The position numbers were made by a program, and so were the translations under genes. Below are positions 6,434 to 6,434 of a stretch of 6,434 bases of DNA, piece after piece. The DNA comes from Alphaproteobacteria bacterium. GTDB lineage: Bacteria; Pseudomonadota; Alphaproteobacteria; UBA8366. Where the stretch lies: contig JABJCS010000567.1 in NCBI GenBank assembly GCA_018665505.1, positions 1-6,434 of the forward strand, written 5' to 3'. Each line of letters starts with the position of its first letter. Within the stretch, counting starts at the first letter, position 1. The notes under the pieces were generated by a model that made no database searches, was not told where the DNA came from, and was given only the letters and a program-made list of their open reading frames with translations.

Positions 6434-6434
6434 C

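Overview
The window looks like a metabolic accessory region from a moderately GC-rich proteobacterium, most likely an alphaproteobacterium. The grounds are the gene families (paired LLM flavin monooxygenases, COG3618-type amidohydrolases, an SDR, an MFS porter), the tight gene packing and a palindromic intergenic element of an alphaproteobacterial style. The taxon is an inference; no rRNA or other marker gene is present.

Layout. Positions 4674 down to 1 (minus strand) hold five genes that read as one operon. In order of transcription they are an LLM flavin-dependent oxidoreductase (LLM-A, 4674-3685), two tandem paralogous TIM-barrel amidohydrolases (AH1, 3665-2589; AH2, 2572-1550), a second and different LLM oxidoreductase (LLM-B, 1544-498) and an SDR dehydrogenase that runs off the left edge (444-1). 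The gaps are 19, 16, 5 and 53 bases. A 134-base divergent intergenic region (4675-4808) separates this operon from a plus-strand MFS transporter (4809-6032). The transporter reading frame is interrupted by a single in-frame TAA at codon 130 and is otherwise intact. Next comes a 143-base convergent intergenic region (6033-6175) with two hairpins. The last feature is the C-terminal end of a third LLM oxidoreductase on the minus strand (6433-6176), related to LLM-B and cut by the right edge.

How the genes may work together (inference). An uptake porter, an alcohol/ketone dehydrogenase (SDR), several flavin or F420-dependent LLM enzymes and two lactonase-type hydrolases suggest a catabolic route for a small organic, perhaps cyclic or terpenoid-like, compound. 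The SDR could set the oxidation state, an LLM enzyme could insert oxygen or reduce/oxidise the ring, and the amidohydrolases could open a lactone or similar bond. The substrate cannot be read from the sequence, and no transcriptional regulator lies in the window. The most notable points are the ancient, well-conserved amidohydrolase pair, the nonsense codon in the transporter, and the density of LLM genes (three in 6.4 kb).
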